Positions 8,261-17,139 of a stretch of 37,798 nt of DNA are shown piece after piece. The translations under genes were made by a program, and so were the position numbers. Every line of letters starts with the position of its first letter. The first letter of the stretch is position 1. The notes under the pieces were generated by a model. It did not search any database and had not been told where the DNA came from. It was given only the letters and a program-made list of their open reading frames with translations. Source of the DNA: Methylocystaceae bacterium (GTDB lineage: Bacteria; Pseudomonadota; Alphaproteobacteria; Rhodospirillales; Terasakiellaceae); assembly GCA_013373265.1 (NCBI GenBank), contig JABXIC010000249.1:1-37798 (forward strand), written 5' to 3'.

Positions 8261-9943
8261 ATGAATGAGATGCGCGAAAAGCTGGTTCAGTTTCGGTTGG
8301 ATGCGGATGCTTTAGATGCTTTGCGGAATTTTCGCTCTATTATGGAGCGAAATTTTGATGGCATTATTGAGCACTTTTATACACATATCCAACAATGGGA
8401 TGGCGTTTCAGACGTTCTGAATAGTTCCAAAGGGGTCGATGCTTTAAAGAAGGAGCAGAAAGCCCATTGGCTGCGGTTGTTTGACTGTCATTTCGATGAT
8501 GAGTATTTAGAGGCAGCCAAGACGATCGGGCGTATTCATGAGAGGGTTGGTATTTCACCGCAATGGTATATTGCGGGCTATAATCTGATTGTAGATGAAT
8601 TGTTGGGCCTTGTTCTGCAAACCTATGGCAAGAACCCCAAACGCGCTATCCCAACCTGTCAGGCGATTACATCAGTAGCCTTTATGGATTTGGAAATTAC
8701 GATGTCTTCGTTTGTGGCACAGTCAAGTCATACCCACACGCACAATGCCCAAAGTGATTTTGCAGACCAATTGATGGACCGTTCGGTCAATCTCTCAATG
8801 TCGGTCAATGAGGCGGCGATTTCAAACGCATCGATCTTACATTCTATTCAGGAAGTGGATGGGGCAACTCAAGCCATTGCGGCAGCCATTGAACAGATGG
8901 TGATGGGGTTTCAAAGCATCAGTGAAAGCAATGCTGAAGTTTCGCGCGCGTCTACAGAAGCCTTGGAAGCCACACAAGAAGGCCGTCAGGCCACCCATGA
9001 AGCGGTTGAGACGATGGATGAGATTGCCAATGCGGTCGAAGCATCGGCGGAACGTGTGGATGAGCTTTCTCAAGCATCTCATCAAATTGGTGAGATCGTG
9101 GAATCAATTGAAAAGATTGCATCGCAAACAAATTTACTGGCCTTGAATGCCACCATTGAAGCCGCCCGTGCCGGAGAAGCTGGTAAAGGGTTTGCTGTTG
9201 TTGCGGGTGAAGTGAAAGCGCTGGCAGATCAGACTTCGCGCGCGACCGATCAAATCCGAGAACGCATCGAAAATTTACGCGATGAAATGTCGAATATTGT
9301 CGTCTCCATGAAACAGGGGACCGAAGCGGTTGGCAATGGTCAATCGGTTATGAAAACCGTTTCCAGCAATATGGATGCTGTCAGTCAAAAAATTCAACTG
9401 GCCTCGCAAAGTATGGATCAGATCAGCCATGTTCTGGATGAACAGGTTGACGCTTCGGACAGTATAAATACCTCAATCACGGGCATTGCCGAAAGCAGTG
9501 CGCAAAACGTTGAAGATGTGAAATCCAATATGATTGCCATGCAGTCGGTTGAGAAAATGATTGGCGAACAAATGGATGCGTTGGTTGACTTTGACGTACC
9601 TAACCGGATTATTCGTGTTGCGAAATCAGACCATGTGATCTGGAAAAAACGCCTGGCAGATATGGTTGCAGGTCTTGAAGGATTAAACCCGGATGAACTG
9701 GCGGACCATACCTGTTGTCGCTTGGGTAAATGGTATTATTCTGAAGATTCTGCGGCTTGTCGGCATCATCAAGCCTTTGGTGCGTTGGAAGACCCGCATA
9801 AAAAAGTGCATGCTCATGGTATTCAGGCGGTTCGCTTGTTTAATGATGGAGATGTGCAAGGGGCGCTGGATGAAATTCAGAAGGTCGAGACATATTCCAA
9901 AGACGTTATTCGCTTGCTTGATGAACTGACTGCTTCTTCGTAA
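8261..9943 (+). CDS. Globin-coupled methyl-accepting chemotaxis protein with C-terminal CZB domain
   Basis: 560 residues, no membrane segment, so a cytoplasmic receptor. Residues about 1-155 form a protoglobin domain; [18 protein letters not shown] aligns with the haem-binding helix of HemAT aerotaxis sensors, making His93 the likely proximal haem ligand. A coiled-coil MCP signalling domain follows (about 210-430), with the hairpin tip [20 protein letters not shown] and [17 protein letters not shown] that contacts CheA/CheW. The C-terminus (about 450-560) is a textbook chemoreceptor zinc-binding domain: H458xxW461, C486RLGKW and H513xxxH517 with canonical spacing. It should sense O2 (or NO/CO) through haem and zinc or oxidants through CZB. 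The start at 8261 was chosen over an upstream TTG because the globin begins here. Confidence 0.9.
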   Translation: MNEMREKLVQFRLDADALDALRNFRSIMERNFDGIIEHFYTHIQQWDGVSDVLNSSKGVDALKKEQKAHWLRLFDCHFDDEYLEAAKTIGRIHERVGISPQWYIAGYNLIVDELLGLVLQTYGKNPKRAIPTCQAITSVAFMDLEITMSSFVAQSSHTHTHNAQSDFADQLMDRSVNLSMSVNEAAISNASILHSIQEVDGATQAIAAAIEQMVMGFQSISESNAEVSRASTEALEATQEGRQATHEAVETMDEIANAVEASAERVDELSQASHQIGEIVESIEKIASQTNLLALNATIEAARAGEAGKGFAVVAGEVKALADQTSRATDQIRERIENLRDEMSNIVVSMKQGTEAVGNGQSVMKTVSSNMDAVSQKIQLASQSMDQISHVLDEQVDASDSINTSITGIAESSAQNVEDVKSNMIAMQSVEKMIGEQMDALVDFDVPNRIIRVAKSDHVIWKKRLADMVAGLEGLNPDELADHTCCRLGKWYYSEDSAACRHHQAFGALEDPHKKVHAHGIQAVRLFNDGDVQGALDEIQKVETYSKDVIRLLDELTASS

Positions 9944-11120
9944 GGGCTTTTAACCAAACGGCGCTAAGCAGGGCAAGGATCATGGGGACAGCAACAACGG
10001 TGTTGACCCATGACCATCCCAAGGCATTTTGTATCGCACCGCTGGAAAAGCTGGCAGCAGCAACCGTACTGTAGACCAGAAAATCGTTTAAGGCTTGTAC
10101 TTTGGAGCGTTCGGTTTCGCGGTAGCATTGGGTTAACAGGCTGGAGCCGCCAATAAACATAAAGTTCCAGCCAACGCCCAAAGCGACCAGGGCAAACCAG
10201 AAATTCATGAGATCAACCCCAGCAAGGGCAAGCGCCATACATAGACCGTTTAAAACGGTGCCGATCAAGATGATATTGAGAATGCCAAATTTCTGAATGA
10301 GCTTCCCCGTAAAAAAACTGGGCAGGAACATGCCGACCACATGCCATTGGATAATGAAGGCCGCGTCCTGAAATTGAAATCCGCAGGCAATCATGGCAAG
10401 GGGTGTTGCTGTCATGACAAGGCTCATGACGCCATAGCCCATGGTTGCCGCTAACACGGCGGTAATAAAGGCGGGCTGTTTGGCGATTTCCAATAAGGGA
10501 CGGGCCGGTCCGTGCAATTCATTATTGATGGTCTCATTTCTGAATTTTACGGACCAGATGATGATCATGGACAGGATATACAAGCCCGCTAAAGAGACAA
10601 AACCACCTGCAAAAAGGACCGGTTCAAACCATTCTTTCGTGTGCGTGGCCAGCCAAGGGCCAAGGAATGCTGCAACAATGCCGCCGGCCATGACATAAGA
10701 AATGGCCTGCGGGCGATGGTCTTTATCGACAACTTCAGCAGCGGCAAACCTGAGGTAAGAGGCAAAACTATTATTTACACCAAGACCAAAACTGCCGACA
10801 ACAAACAGCCAGAAATTACTTGTGAAAACGCCTTGTGCTGCGATGAGGGCTGAGGTAATGCCGATGAGCAAGCCAACCGTAAAACCAAGTCTACGCCCAA
10901 TCTTTCCCATAAGAAGGGAAGCCGGAATAGACGCGCACATCATCCCAACAAACTGGAATGCCAGCGGCAAGGTAGATAAAGCAGGATCATTTGCCAACAT
11001 GGCCCCGGTCAGGGCTGTGATGGTCATAATTAGGCTGGACCCGCTCATAACCAAAGCTTGGCTGCCTGCTAACATGATGACTTGTATGCGGTCTTTGGAC
11101 CAATCGTATGTTTTGCTCAT
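9906..11120 (-). CDS. MFS transporter of unknown substrate
   Basis: 404 residues with about 12 hydrophobic segments in two halves. The loop between helices 2 and 3 carries the MFS motif A-like [12 protein letters not shown], and helix 4-5 contains [20 protein letters not shown]. Substrate cannot be inferred. The ATG at 11120 ([10 protein letters not shown]) is preferred to a TTG at 11150, which has no ribosome binding site. The gene converges on the chemoreceptor and its last 38 bases overlap that gene's 3' end; it is divergent from proA with 77 bases between. Confidence 0.85.
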   Translation of the reverse strand: MSKTYDWSKDRIQVIMLAGSQALVMSGSSLIMTITALTGAMLANDPALSTLPLAFQFVGMMCASIPASLLMGKIGRRLGFTVGLLIGITSALIAAQGVFTSNFWLFVVGSFGLGVNNSFASYLRFAAAEVVDKDHRPQAISYVMAGGIVAAFLGPWLATHTKEWFEPVLFAGGFVSLAGLYILSMIIIWSVKFRNETINNELHGPARPLLEIAKQPAFITAVLAATMGYGVMSLVMTATPLAMIACGFQFQDAAFIIQWHVVGMFLPSFFTGKLIQKFGILNIILIGTVLNGLCMALALAGVDLMNFWFALVALGVGWNFMFIGGSSLLTQCYRETERSKVQALNDFLVYSTVAAASFSSGAIQNALGWSWVNTVVAVPMILALLSAVWLKALTKKQSVHQASE

Positions 11121-11197
11121 GGCTTCTTGATACAGCTTGCAAGCAGACAATGAAATGCTTATTTTGAGGGCCCACTCTGAAATAAGGATTTAGGAAG

Positions 11198-12472
11198 ATG
11201 ACGGCGCAAGCAGCTCAGGACATAAAAGCGATCATGACCGAATTGGGAGAACAAGCCAAAGCGGCTTCTCACATTTTGTCTGTGGCGCCAACTGAGCAAA
11301 AAAACGCAGTCCTCTTAAATGCGGCGGCTCTTTTGCGCAGCAATGGGGCAAAGATCAAAGCCGCCAACGCCAAAGATATGGCTGCAGGTGAACAAAAAGG
11401 CTTGAGCGCTGCGTTGCTGGATCGTTTGATGCTGGATGATGCGCGCATTGAAAGCATGGCCAAAGGGATGGAAGATATTGCCAAGCTGGATGATCCGGTT
11501 GGCGTTGTTATGTCAGAATGGGACCGCCCCAATGGGTTGGAAATTCAGCGCGTGCGCGTGCCCCTTGGTGTGATCGGCATTATTTATGAAAGTCGTCCCA
11601 ATGTCACGGCCGATGCAGGCGCCTTGTCTTTGAAATCGGGGAATGTTGCGATCTTGCGCGGCGGGTCCGAAAGTTTCCATTCCAGCCACGCGATCATGGA
11701 TTGCCTGAGTGAAGCGCTGGAACAGGCGGGCCTGCCCAAGACCTGTATCCAAATGATCCCGACAACGGACCGTGCAGCGGTCGGGGAAATGCTGACCATG
11801 TCCGATACCATTGATGTCATTGTTCCGCGCGGTGGCAAAGGATTGATTGAACGTATTACCCGGGACTCTAAGATACCGCTGTTTAAGCATCTGGACGGGA
11901 TTTGTCATATCTATGTGGATGAAGCCTGCGATGGAGAAAAAGCGCGCAAGATTATTGTGAATGGAAAAATGCGTCGCACGGGGGTTTGTGGGGCGACAGA
12001 AACCATATTGGTCAACCGCAAAGTGGTTGGTAGCCAATTGCGCGATATTATCAATGATCTGATTGATGCGGGTTGTGAAGTGCGTGGCGATGGTGAAACA
12101 CAGGCTGTAGATGGCCGTGTGGTTGCTGCAACGCCTGAAGATTGGTCCACGGAATATCTGGATGCCATCGTGTCTATCAAGGTTGTGGCGGATGTGACAG
12201 AGGCGGTGCAACATATCAATACATATGGGTCTCACCACACTGATTGCATCATTACCGAAGATATGGGAACGGCAGAAACTTTCCTCAATCAAGTTGATAG
12301 CGCCATTTGTGTTCTGAATGCGTCAACGCAGTTTGCCGATGGTGGTGAATTTGGGATGGGCGCTGAAATTGGCATTTCTACGGGTAAAATGCATGCCCGG
12401 GGCCCTGTCGGGGTGGAGCAATTGACGAGCTTTAAATATAAAGTACGGGGCAACGGACAGTGCCGTCCTTAA
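11198..12472 (+). CDS. proA: Gamma-glutamyl phosphate reductase (glutamate-5-semialdehyde dehydrogenase)
   Basis: 424 residues of the aldehyde dehydrogenase superfamily. Family landmarks include PLGVIGIIYESRPNVTADA, NVAILRGGSESFHSS, IVPRGGKGLIERI and the catalytic-cysteine segment TGVCGATETILV; the C-terminus has FADGGEFGMGAEIGISTGKMHARGPVG. It reduces glutamyl-5-phosphate with NADPH to the semialdehyde, the step after ProB. It begins after TAAGGATTTAGGAAG. It is divergent from the MFS gene and is followed after 69 bases by a small conserved gene. Confidence 0.97.
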   Translation: MTAQAAQDIKAIMTELGEQAKAASHILSVAPTEQKNAVLLNAAALLRSNGAKIKAANAKDMAAGEQKGLSAALLDRLMLDDARIESMAKGMEDIAKLDDPVGVVMSEWDRPNGLEIQRVRVPLGVIGIIYESRPNVTADAGALSLKSGNVAILRGGSESFHSSHAIMDCLSEALEQAGLPKTCIQMIPTTDRAAVGEMLTMSDTIDVIVPRGGKGLIERITRDSKIPLFKHLDGICHIYVDEACDGEKARKIIVNGKMRRTGVCGATETILVNRKVVGSQLRDIINDLIDAGCEVRGDGETQAVDGRVVAATPEDWSTEYLDAIVSIKVVADVTEAVQHINTYGSHHTDCIITEDMGTAETFLNQVDSAICVLNASTQFADGGEFGMGAEIGISTGKMHARGPVGVEQLTSFKYKVRGNGQCRP

Positions 12473-12541
12473 TCTGAAAGCTTGAATTTTTAAGGTTTAA
12501 CGTTCAAAATCTCCTACGATTGTGTTTTCGGGAGTTTCTTC

Positions 12542-12877
12542 ATGCCATTTGTCCTGCGCGAACCGACTGGTCAAATCATCGCCATCTATCAAGATCCGCA
12601 TGATGGTGCCGAAGAAGAACTGCCGATGAACCATCCGGACATCATGGCCTTTTTGGGGACGAAAGACGGGGCGGCAGCGACGCTGCTTGATTTGGCGCAA
12701 AGTGACCTTGAAATGGCACGGGTGGTTGAGGATTTGGTTGAGCTTTTGATCATGCGGGGGGTCATTACTATGGATGATCTACCACCTGCTGCACAAGACA
12801 AATTAAACCGACGCCAACATTGGCGCGGTACTTTGGATGAAGCACTGGCCATGTTTGGGGGCGGTAAAGTTATTTAA
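12542..12877 (+). CDS. Small conserved proteobacterial protein of unknown function
   Basis: 111 residues with no cysteine, signal or membrane segment. It has a conserved pattern: PFVLREPTGQIIAIYQDP at the start, HPDIMAFLG, then a helical core DLAQSDLEMARVVEDLVELL followed by ITMDDLPPAAQDKLNRRQHWR. Homologues of this type occur widely in proteobacteria and are sometimes labelled tryptophan synthase beta-like, but the protein has no PLP-binding fold and that label is not supported. GGGAG lies 7 bases before the ATG. Cotranscription with proA is possible but the gap is 69 bases. Confidence 0.75.
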   Translation: MPFVLREPTGQIIAIYQDPHDGAEEELPMNHPDIMAFLGTKDGAAATLLDLAQSDLEMARVVEDLVELLIMRGVITMDDLPPAAQDKLNRRQHWRGTLDEALAMFGGGKVI

Positions 12878-12946
12878 TTTTCAATTTTCTTTACTTAATC
12901 CATATTTCGCTTTAAATAAGTTGCAAATGAAACAAAATGGACGCGC

Positions 12947-14143
12947 ATGATGTTACGCCCTGAATCATTTTTATTTGCAGCAATATTGACGGGATTAGTT
13001 GCCCTCGGCCCGATCTCGACTGATATGTATTTGCCCTCCTTACCTGCGTTGAAAGCTGAACTAGGTGCGTCTGTCTCTCAAGTACAATTGACATTAAGCA
13101 TATTTTTGGGCGGATTTGCCGTTTCTCAATTATTATATGGTCCCCTTTCAGACCGTTTTGGTCGTCGTCCGGTTCTGATCATCGGTATTACAATTTATTG
13201 CTTGGCAAGTATTGCCTGTTTTTTATCAACCACGATTGAAGCTTTGATTATCGCACGTTTTTTTCAGGCCTTTGGTGCCTGTAGTGGCCCTGTGTTGGGC
13301 CGGGCGATTGTGCGTGATGTCTATGGGCAGGAACGTGCGGCACAAATGCTGGCTTATATTGGGTCTGCTATGGCATTGGCCCCGGCTGTTGCCCCTCTCA
13401 TTGGTGGTTATTTGCAGATATGGTATGGCTGGCAGGCGAATTTTGCGGTGATCAGTCTCTTTGCATTGATCCTAGTACTTTTGGTGGTGATGCTGATTCA
13501 GGAAACCAATCCCCATATTAACCCCGAGGCCCTTCAACTGAGGCGCATCTTTGGTAATTATCTGGAACTATTTGGCCATCGTGAATATTTGGGCTATGTG
13601 CTTCTCAATAGCTTTGTTTTTTCCGGTCTCTTTGCCTTTATTTCCGGGTCTTCTTTTGTCTTTATTGACGTCTTTGGGCTGACACCGGATGTATATGGCA
13701 TTTGCTTTGGGATTTGTGTGGGTGGGTTCATCATGGGAACGTTGATCGCAGGTAAACTCTCACGCAAATTAGGCAGCCCGTTGATGTTGCGATATGGTAG
13801 TCTTTTGTCTTTGGTGAGTGGTGCGCTTTTGGCATCGGTTGCGCTTGGGGGTGGGTTTGGCCCTGTCAGTGTCGTCGCACCCATGTTTGTCTTTATGATA
13901 TCGGTTGGCATTGTCATGCCCAATTCAATGGCAGGGGCTATCGGTCCGTTTCCAAAAATGGCCGGGGCGGCCTCGGCAATGATGGGTTTTTTGCAAATGG
14001 CGATTGCAGCAAGCGTGGGCGTCAGTGTTGGTCTGCTCGATAACGGGACGCAGATACCCATGGTACTGGCAATTGCTGCAATGGGGGCATTAACTTTCGT
14101 CAGTTATGTGGTTTTTATTCACGCTAAGACTTGTTCGGACTGA
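12947..14143 (+). CDS. Bcr/CflA-family drug-resistance MFS exporter
   Basis: 398 residues with about 12 transmembrane helices. The N-terminal half shows the Bcr/CflA hallmarks: PISTDMYLPSLPALKAELG in helix 1, QLLYGPLSDRFGRRPVLIIG (motif A) and RFFQAFGACSGPVLGRAIVRD (motif C region). Members export compounds such as bicyclomycin, chloramphenicol or cysteine by proton antiport; the substrate here is not known. Its 3' end overlaps the convergent protease gene by 20 bases, with no terminator between. Confidence 0.9.
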   Translation: MMLRPESFLFAAILTGLVALGPISTDMYLPSLPALKAELGASVSQVQLTLSIFLGGFAVSQLLYGPLSDRFGRRPVLIIGITIYCLASIACFLSTTIEALIIARFFQAFGACSGPVLGRAIVRDVYGQERAAQMLAYIGSAMALAPAVAPLIGGYLQIWYGWQANFAVISLFALILVLLVVMLIQETNPHINPEALQLRRIFGNYLELFGHREYLGYVLLNSFVFSGLFAFISGSSFVFIDVFGLTPDVYGICFGICVGGFIMGTLIAGKLSRKLGSPLMLRYGSLLSLVSGALLASVALGGGFGPVSVVAPMFVFMISVGIVMPNSMAGAIGPFPKMAGAASAMMGFLQMAIAASVGVSVGLLDNGTQIPMVLAIAAMGALTFVSYVVFIHAKTCSD

Positions 14144-14927
14144 GGGACATTTTAACCTGGTTCCAATAGCCTATTTGTTTCATATGGTTTGCAATGGAAA
14201 CACCGCTGACGGCAATGCCTTCAGATTCACCTTTTTTGGTGGTGGCTACATGAATATAGGCGATTTTGGGAAGACCATCCTGAATGTAAAAGATCGGAGA
14301 ACCTGAATCCCCATGCACCGCATCGCAGCGATGCATCACAACGTTGAGATCGGCATTGTAGCTTTTCATGGGGCAGTCTTGATTGACGCTGAGAATATGG
14401 GCCTTGTCCTGGCTATATCCGGCTTGCACAAATTTTGTATGATGGGCAATCAAGTCTTTATACAGGTCAGGTCCGACAGGGGATAAGGCGATGGTGCCGA
14501 CTTTGTCGCTCATGTCATATTGAAGTTCAAGGATGGCCCAGTCCTTGGCTGCAACGGACAATTTGTTACCGTTCTTTGGATCATATTTTGGTGAAATGTG
14601 AAATTTGACTGCGATACTATGCGCAATGTAGCTGCCCCGGCGATATCCTGCCAGAAAATGGATGGTGTTGGGTTTTAACCAGACTTTGCGTCTTTTATTC
14701 CATAAGCAGTGGGCGGCGGTCAGAACCAGCTTGGGGGCGACCAGCGTACCCGTACAAAAGCCACCCGTTTCTTTATTGATCCGACCAATGGCACTCCAAG
14801 GGTATTTGTATTTTTCAATCAGGATGCGATCATCTTTTCCTTTAATACCGCGCAGTTTTATTTTAGGCGCAGAAAGTGCCGATGATACGGTGAAGGCGAG
14901 AAAAAGAAGGCAAAGTAAAAAACGCAA
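14124..14927 (-). CDS. Secreted trypsin-like serine protease
   Basis: 267 residues. A signal peptide (MRFLLCLLFLAFTVSSALSA) precedes a chymotrypsin-fold domain with the full catalytic triad: His73 in LTAAHC, Asp129 in KDWAILEL and Ser208 in HGDSGSP. Cysteine pairs flank the active site (C58/C74 and C185/C201), suggesting disulphides and extracytoplasmic action. It lacks PDZ domains, so is not a DegP-type protease; substrate unknown. No ATG is available before the signal peptide and an in-frame stop lies upstream, so the TTG at 14927 with AGGA about 9 bases upstream is the likely start. It begins only 5 bases after the moeB-like stop and probably shares its transcript. Confidence 0.85.
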   Translation of the reverse strand: MRFLLCLLFLAFTVSSALSAPKIKLRGIKGKDDRILIEKYKYPWSAIGRINKETGGFCTGTLVAPKLVLTAAHCLWNKRRKVWLKPNTIHFLAGYRRGSYIAHSIAVKFHISPKYDPKNGNKLSVAAKDWAILELQYDMSDKVGTIALSPVGPDLYKDLIAHHTKFVQAGYSQDKAHILSVNQDCPMKSYNADLNVVMHRCDAVHGDSGSPIFYIQDGLPKIAYIHVATTKKGESEGIAVSGVSIANHMKQIGYWNQVKMSLSPNKS

Positions 14928-14932
14928 GGTAC

Positions 14933-15733
14933 CTATTCCTGATTATGGATCGATAGATCGGTGATGGTGGGTGTGTCACCACATAACGGACACCCTGCGT
15001 CACGTTTGACTTTAACATTACGAAATTCGCTATGCAGCGCATCATAAATCATAAGCGTTCCGGACATGGATTGTCCAACACCCATTATTTCTTTCAGAAT
15101 TTCAGTGCTTTGTAAGGACCCCATTGTCCCACAAATGGCGCCTAAAACGCCGGCCTGGGCGCATGTCGGGACTTGGCCTGCAGGCGGTGGTTCACGAAAA
15201 ATACAGCGATAACAGGGTTTGTCTTCACCCTCTAAATGGGCTTTGTAGGTTGAAAGTTGACCATCAAACCTGAGGATTGCTGCCGATACCAGCGTTTTTT
15301 TGGCAAAGTAGCAGGCGTCATTTAACAAAAAGCGCGTGGTAAAATTATCCGTCCCATCTGCAATGATGTCATAGTCTTGAATGATGTTATAAATATTGTC
15401 TGGATTAAGACGCGCTTGATAGGTGCGGATGTCCAAAGTTGGGTTGATGGCGAGCATACGTTCTTTGGCACTATCTACCTTTGGTTTCAGAATCGTTGCT
15501 GTCGTGTGAATGATCTGACGTTGTAAGTTGGATAAATCCACCACATCGTCATCAATCACACCGATTGTGCCGACACCGGCGGCGGCCAAATACATGAGGA
15601 CCGGTGCGCCCAGACCACCTGCGCCCACCACAAGCACTTTAGCATTTAATAACTTTTCTTGTCCGGCACCGCCCACTTCGGGCAGCAAGATATGACGCGC
15701 ATAACGTTCTAATTGTTCTTCTGAAAAATCCAT
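14933..15733 (-). CDS. moeB: MoeB/ThiF family adenylyltransferase
   Basis: 266 residues. The E1-like fold shows ATP-binding GAGGLGAP (37-44), the Asp/Arg-rich DDDVVDLSNLQRQ (61-73), the TDNFTTR segment near 128-134 and two zinc-binding pairs Cys174/Cys177 and Cys248/Cys251. MoeB adenylates the C-terminus of the molybdopterin synthase small subunit MoaD, and ThiF does the same for ThiS; Cys191 in PTCAQAGVLG is shared by both. Without a nearby moa or thi gene the exact sulphur-carrier partner cannot be decided. AAGG lies about 9 bases before the ATG. It is cotranscribed with the secreted protease downstream. Confidence 0.88.
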   Translation of the reverse strand: MDFSEEQLERYARHILLPEVGGAGQEKLLNAKVLVVGAGGLGAPVLMYLAAAGVGTIGVIDDDVVDLSNLQRQIIHTTATILKPKVDSAKERMLAINPTLDIRTYQARLNPDNIYNIIQDYDIIADGTDNFTTRFLLNDACYFAKKTLVSAAILRFDGQLSTYKAHLEGEDKPCYRCIFREPPPAGQVPTCAQAGVLGAICGTMGSLQSTEILKEIMGVGQSMSGTLMIYDALHSEFRNVKVKRDAGCPLCGDTPTITDLSIHNQE

Positions 15734-15948
15734 TTTTTTGCCTTAAATTTTTACGTGGCTTTTCACATAGTGTGATCTTGGAGACAAGCGATCAAGTAAA
15801 TTAAATTTGAATCGGTAGAGAGAGAATACTCTAGTGTCTTCTCATGTCCATTAGACTTTTCGGCGGTAACAATTAAATTTAAGAAATGTAAAAATTGCTG
15901 AAAAAATGCCGGTATTTTCAAATGGCATAAGTCCGTTATGTGAACAGA
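15734..15948. other. Intergenic region upstream of moeB
   Basis: AT-rich gap between the moeB start and the cysK terminator. It must hold the moeB promoter, but no convincing -35/-10 pair, repeat or short gene was seen. Confidence 0.4.
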
Positions 15949-15992
15949 ATAAAAAAGGCCCCGCCATAAAATTGGCGAAGCCTTTTTTATTT
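15949..15992 (-). terminator. Intrinsic terminator downstream of cysK
   Basis: AAAAAAGGC (15951-15959) pairs with GCCTTTTTT (15980-15988), with inner CGCCA (15962-15966) and TGGCG (15973-15977). On the minus strand the stem ends in a run of T, about 20 bases after the cysK stop. The A/T-flanked symmetry makes it usable in both directions. Confidence 0.85.
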
Positions 15993-16010
15993 AAGTCAGT
16001 GACTGAAAAA

Positions 16011-16988
16011 TCAGTCGCCCACAATCCCGTCAAACAGAGGGGTGGAAAGATAGCGTTCTGCAAAAGACGGCAGGATGACGACGATGTTTTTACTTGCGTA
16101 TTCGTCACGTTGTCCCAATTCGATGGCAGCAGCCAAGGCTGCACCGGATGAAATGCCAACAGGCACACCGTCTGTACTGGCAACTTGACGCGCAGTGGCA
16201 AAAGCGGTTTCGTTGCCAATTTTAAGCACTTGATCAATGATACCTGTGTTCAGGATATCAGGAATAAAACCTGCGCCGATGCCTTGAATTTTGTGCGGAC
16301 CGGGAACGCCACCAGATAGAACCGGGCTATCTTCGGGTTCAACCGCGATGATTTTAATATCAGGCAATTTTTCTTTTAAAGCACCACCTGTGCCGGTGAT
16401 GGTTCCGCCTGTGCCGACACCACTGACGAATGCCGCCACTTGGCCACCTGTGTCGGTCAAAATTTCGTGGGCTGTGGTACGTTTATGAACAGCTGGGTTG
16501 GCTTCATTTTTAAATTGTTGCGGCATGAACGCGTCCGGGAGCTCTTTGATCAGTTCTTCGGCACGCGCAATGGCACCAGACATGCCTTTAGCTGCGGGTG
16601 TCAATTCCAGTTCTGCCCCCAGAAGAGCCAGCATTTTACGGCGTTCTTTGGACATGCTTTCCGGCATGGTCAGAATCAGGCGATAACCGCGTGAGGCGCA
16701 GACAAAGGCAAGGGCGATCCCGGTGTTGCCTGATGTGGGTTCGACCAAAACGGTGCCTTCTTTGATTTTGCCTGCTTTTTCAGCTGCTTCAATCATGGCA
16801 AGACCGATACGGTCTTTCACAGAGGCCAGCGGGTTGAAAAATTCACATTTACCCAGAATATTGGCTTTGACATTGTTTGCCTTTGCCAGGCCGGAAAGGT
16901 TGACTAACGGGGTTGCACCAATAGTTTCGATGATGCTGTCATAGATTTTGCCGCGTGTCGGGGCATCGGATGTAAATTGTTCGGACAT
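16011..16988 (-). CDS. cysK: Cysteine synthase A (O-acetylserine sulfhydrylase)
   Basis: 325 residues. PLP lysine is Lys58 in NPLASVKDRIG; the substrate loop TSGNTGIALA and the PLP phosphate loop GTGGTITGTGGALKE are intact, and PEDSPVLSGGVPGPHKIQGIGAGFIP is the CysK signature region. It makes cysteine from O-acetylserine and sulphide. ATG 16988 was preferred to the GTG at 16994 since AAAGAGAG is then well spaced. Upstream lies a 15-base palindrome and the Rrf2-type regulator gene in the same direction, an arrangement common in alphaproteobacteria and pointing to local control by cysteine supply. Confidence 0.97.
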   Translation of the reverse strand: MSEQFTSDAPTRGKIYDSIIETIGATPLVNLSGLAKANNVKANILGKCEFFNPLASVKDRIGLAMIEAAEKAGKIKEGTVLVEPTSGNTGIALAFVCASRGYRLILTMPESMSKERRKMLALLGAELELTPAAKGMSGAIARAEELIKELPDAFMPQQFKNEANPAVHKRTTAHEILTDTGGQVAAFVSGVGTGGTITGTGGALKEKLPDIKIIAVEPEDSPVLSGGVPGPHKIQGIGAGFIPDILNTGIIDQVLKIGNETAFATARQVASTDGVPVGISSGAALAAAIELGQRDEYASKNIVVILPSFAERYLSTPLFDGIVGD

Positions 16989-17036
16989 GTTCACTCTCTT
17001 TTTACGTCGGGCTTATGTGAATTATTAGAATTGTTA

Positions 17037-17051
17037 CATACATAATGTATG
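17037..17051. promoter_or_regulatory. Perfect palindrome in the cysK promoter region (candidate Rrf2 operator)
   Basis: CATACAT-A-ATGTATG is a perfect inverted repeat of 7-base arms with a one-base centre, located 49-63 bases upstream of the cysK start in the 151-base gap between cysK and the Rrf2 gene. Rrf2 regulators bind such short dyads. A TTGCAG element lies just upstream on the minus strand, so the dyad would overlap the promoter. Binding by the adjacent regulator is inference. Confidence 0.6.
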
Positions 17052-17139
17052 GTACTGCAACCGGCACTTGTCAACTGCTGAAAATCAGTTGATTGTGGAA
17101 AATAACTTTATTTCACGCATTTAAAGTGTTGTTTTATAT

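Noticed and set aside
11135-11144. Ten-base palindrome GCTTGCAAGC between the MFS gene and proA
   Set aside because: Too short and common to support an operator without conservation data.
11513-12292. 259-aa open frame antisense to proA
   Set aside because: Histidine- and asparagine-rich composition typical of an antisense shadow; proA is unambiguous.
12542-12877. Tryptophan synthase beta-like annotation
   Set aside because: Too short, with no PLP lysine or glycine-rich phosphate loop.
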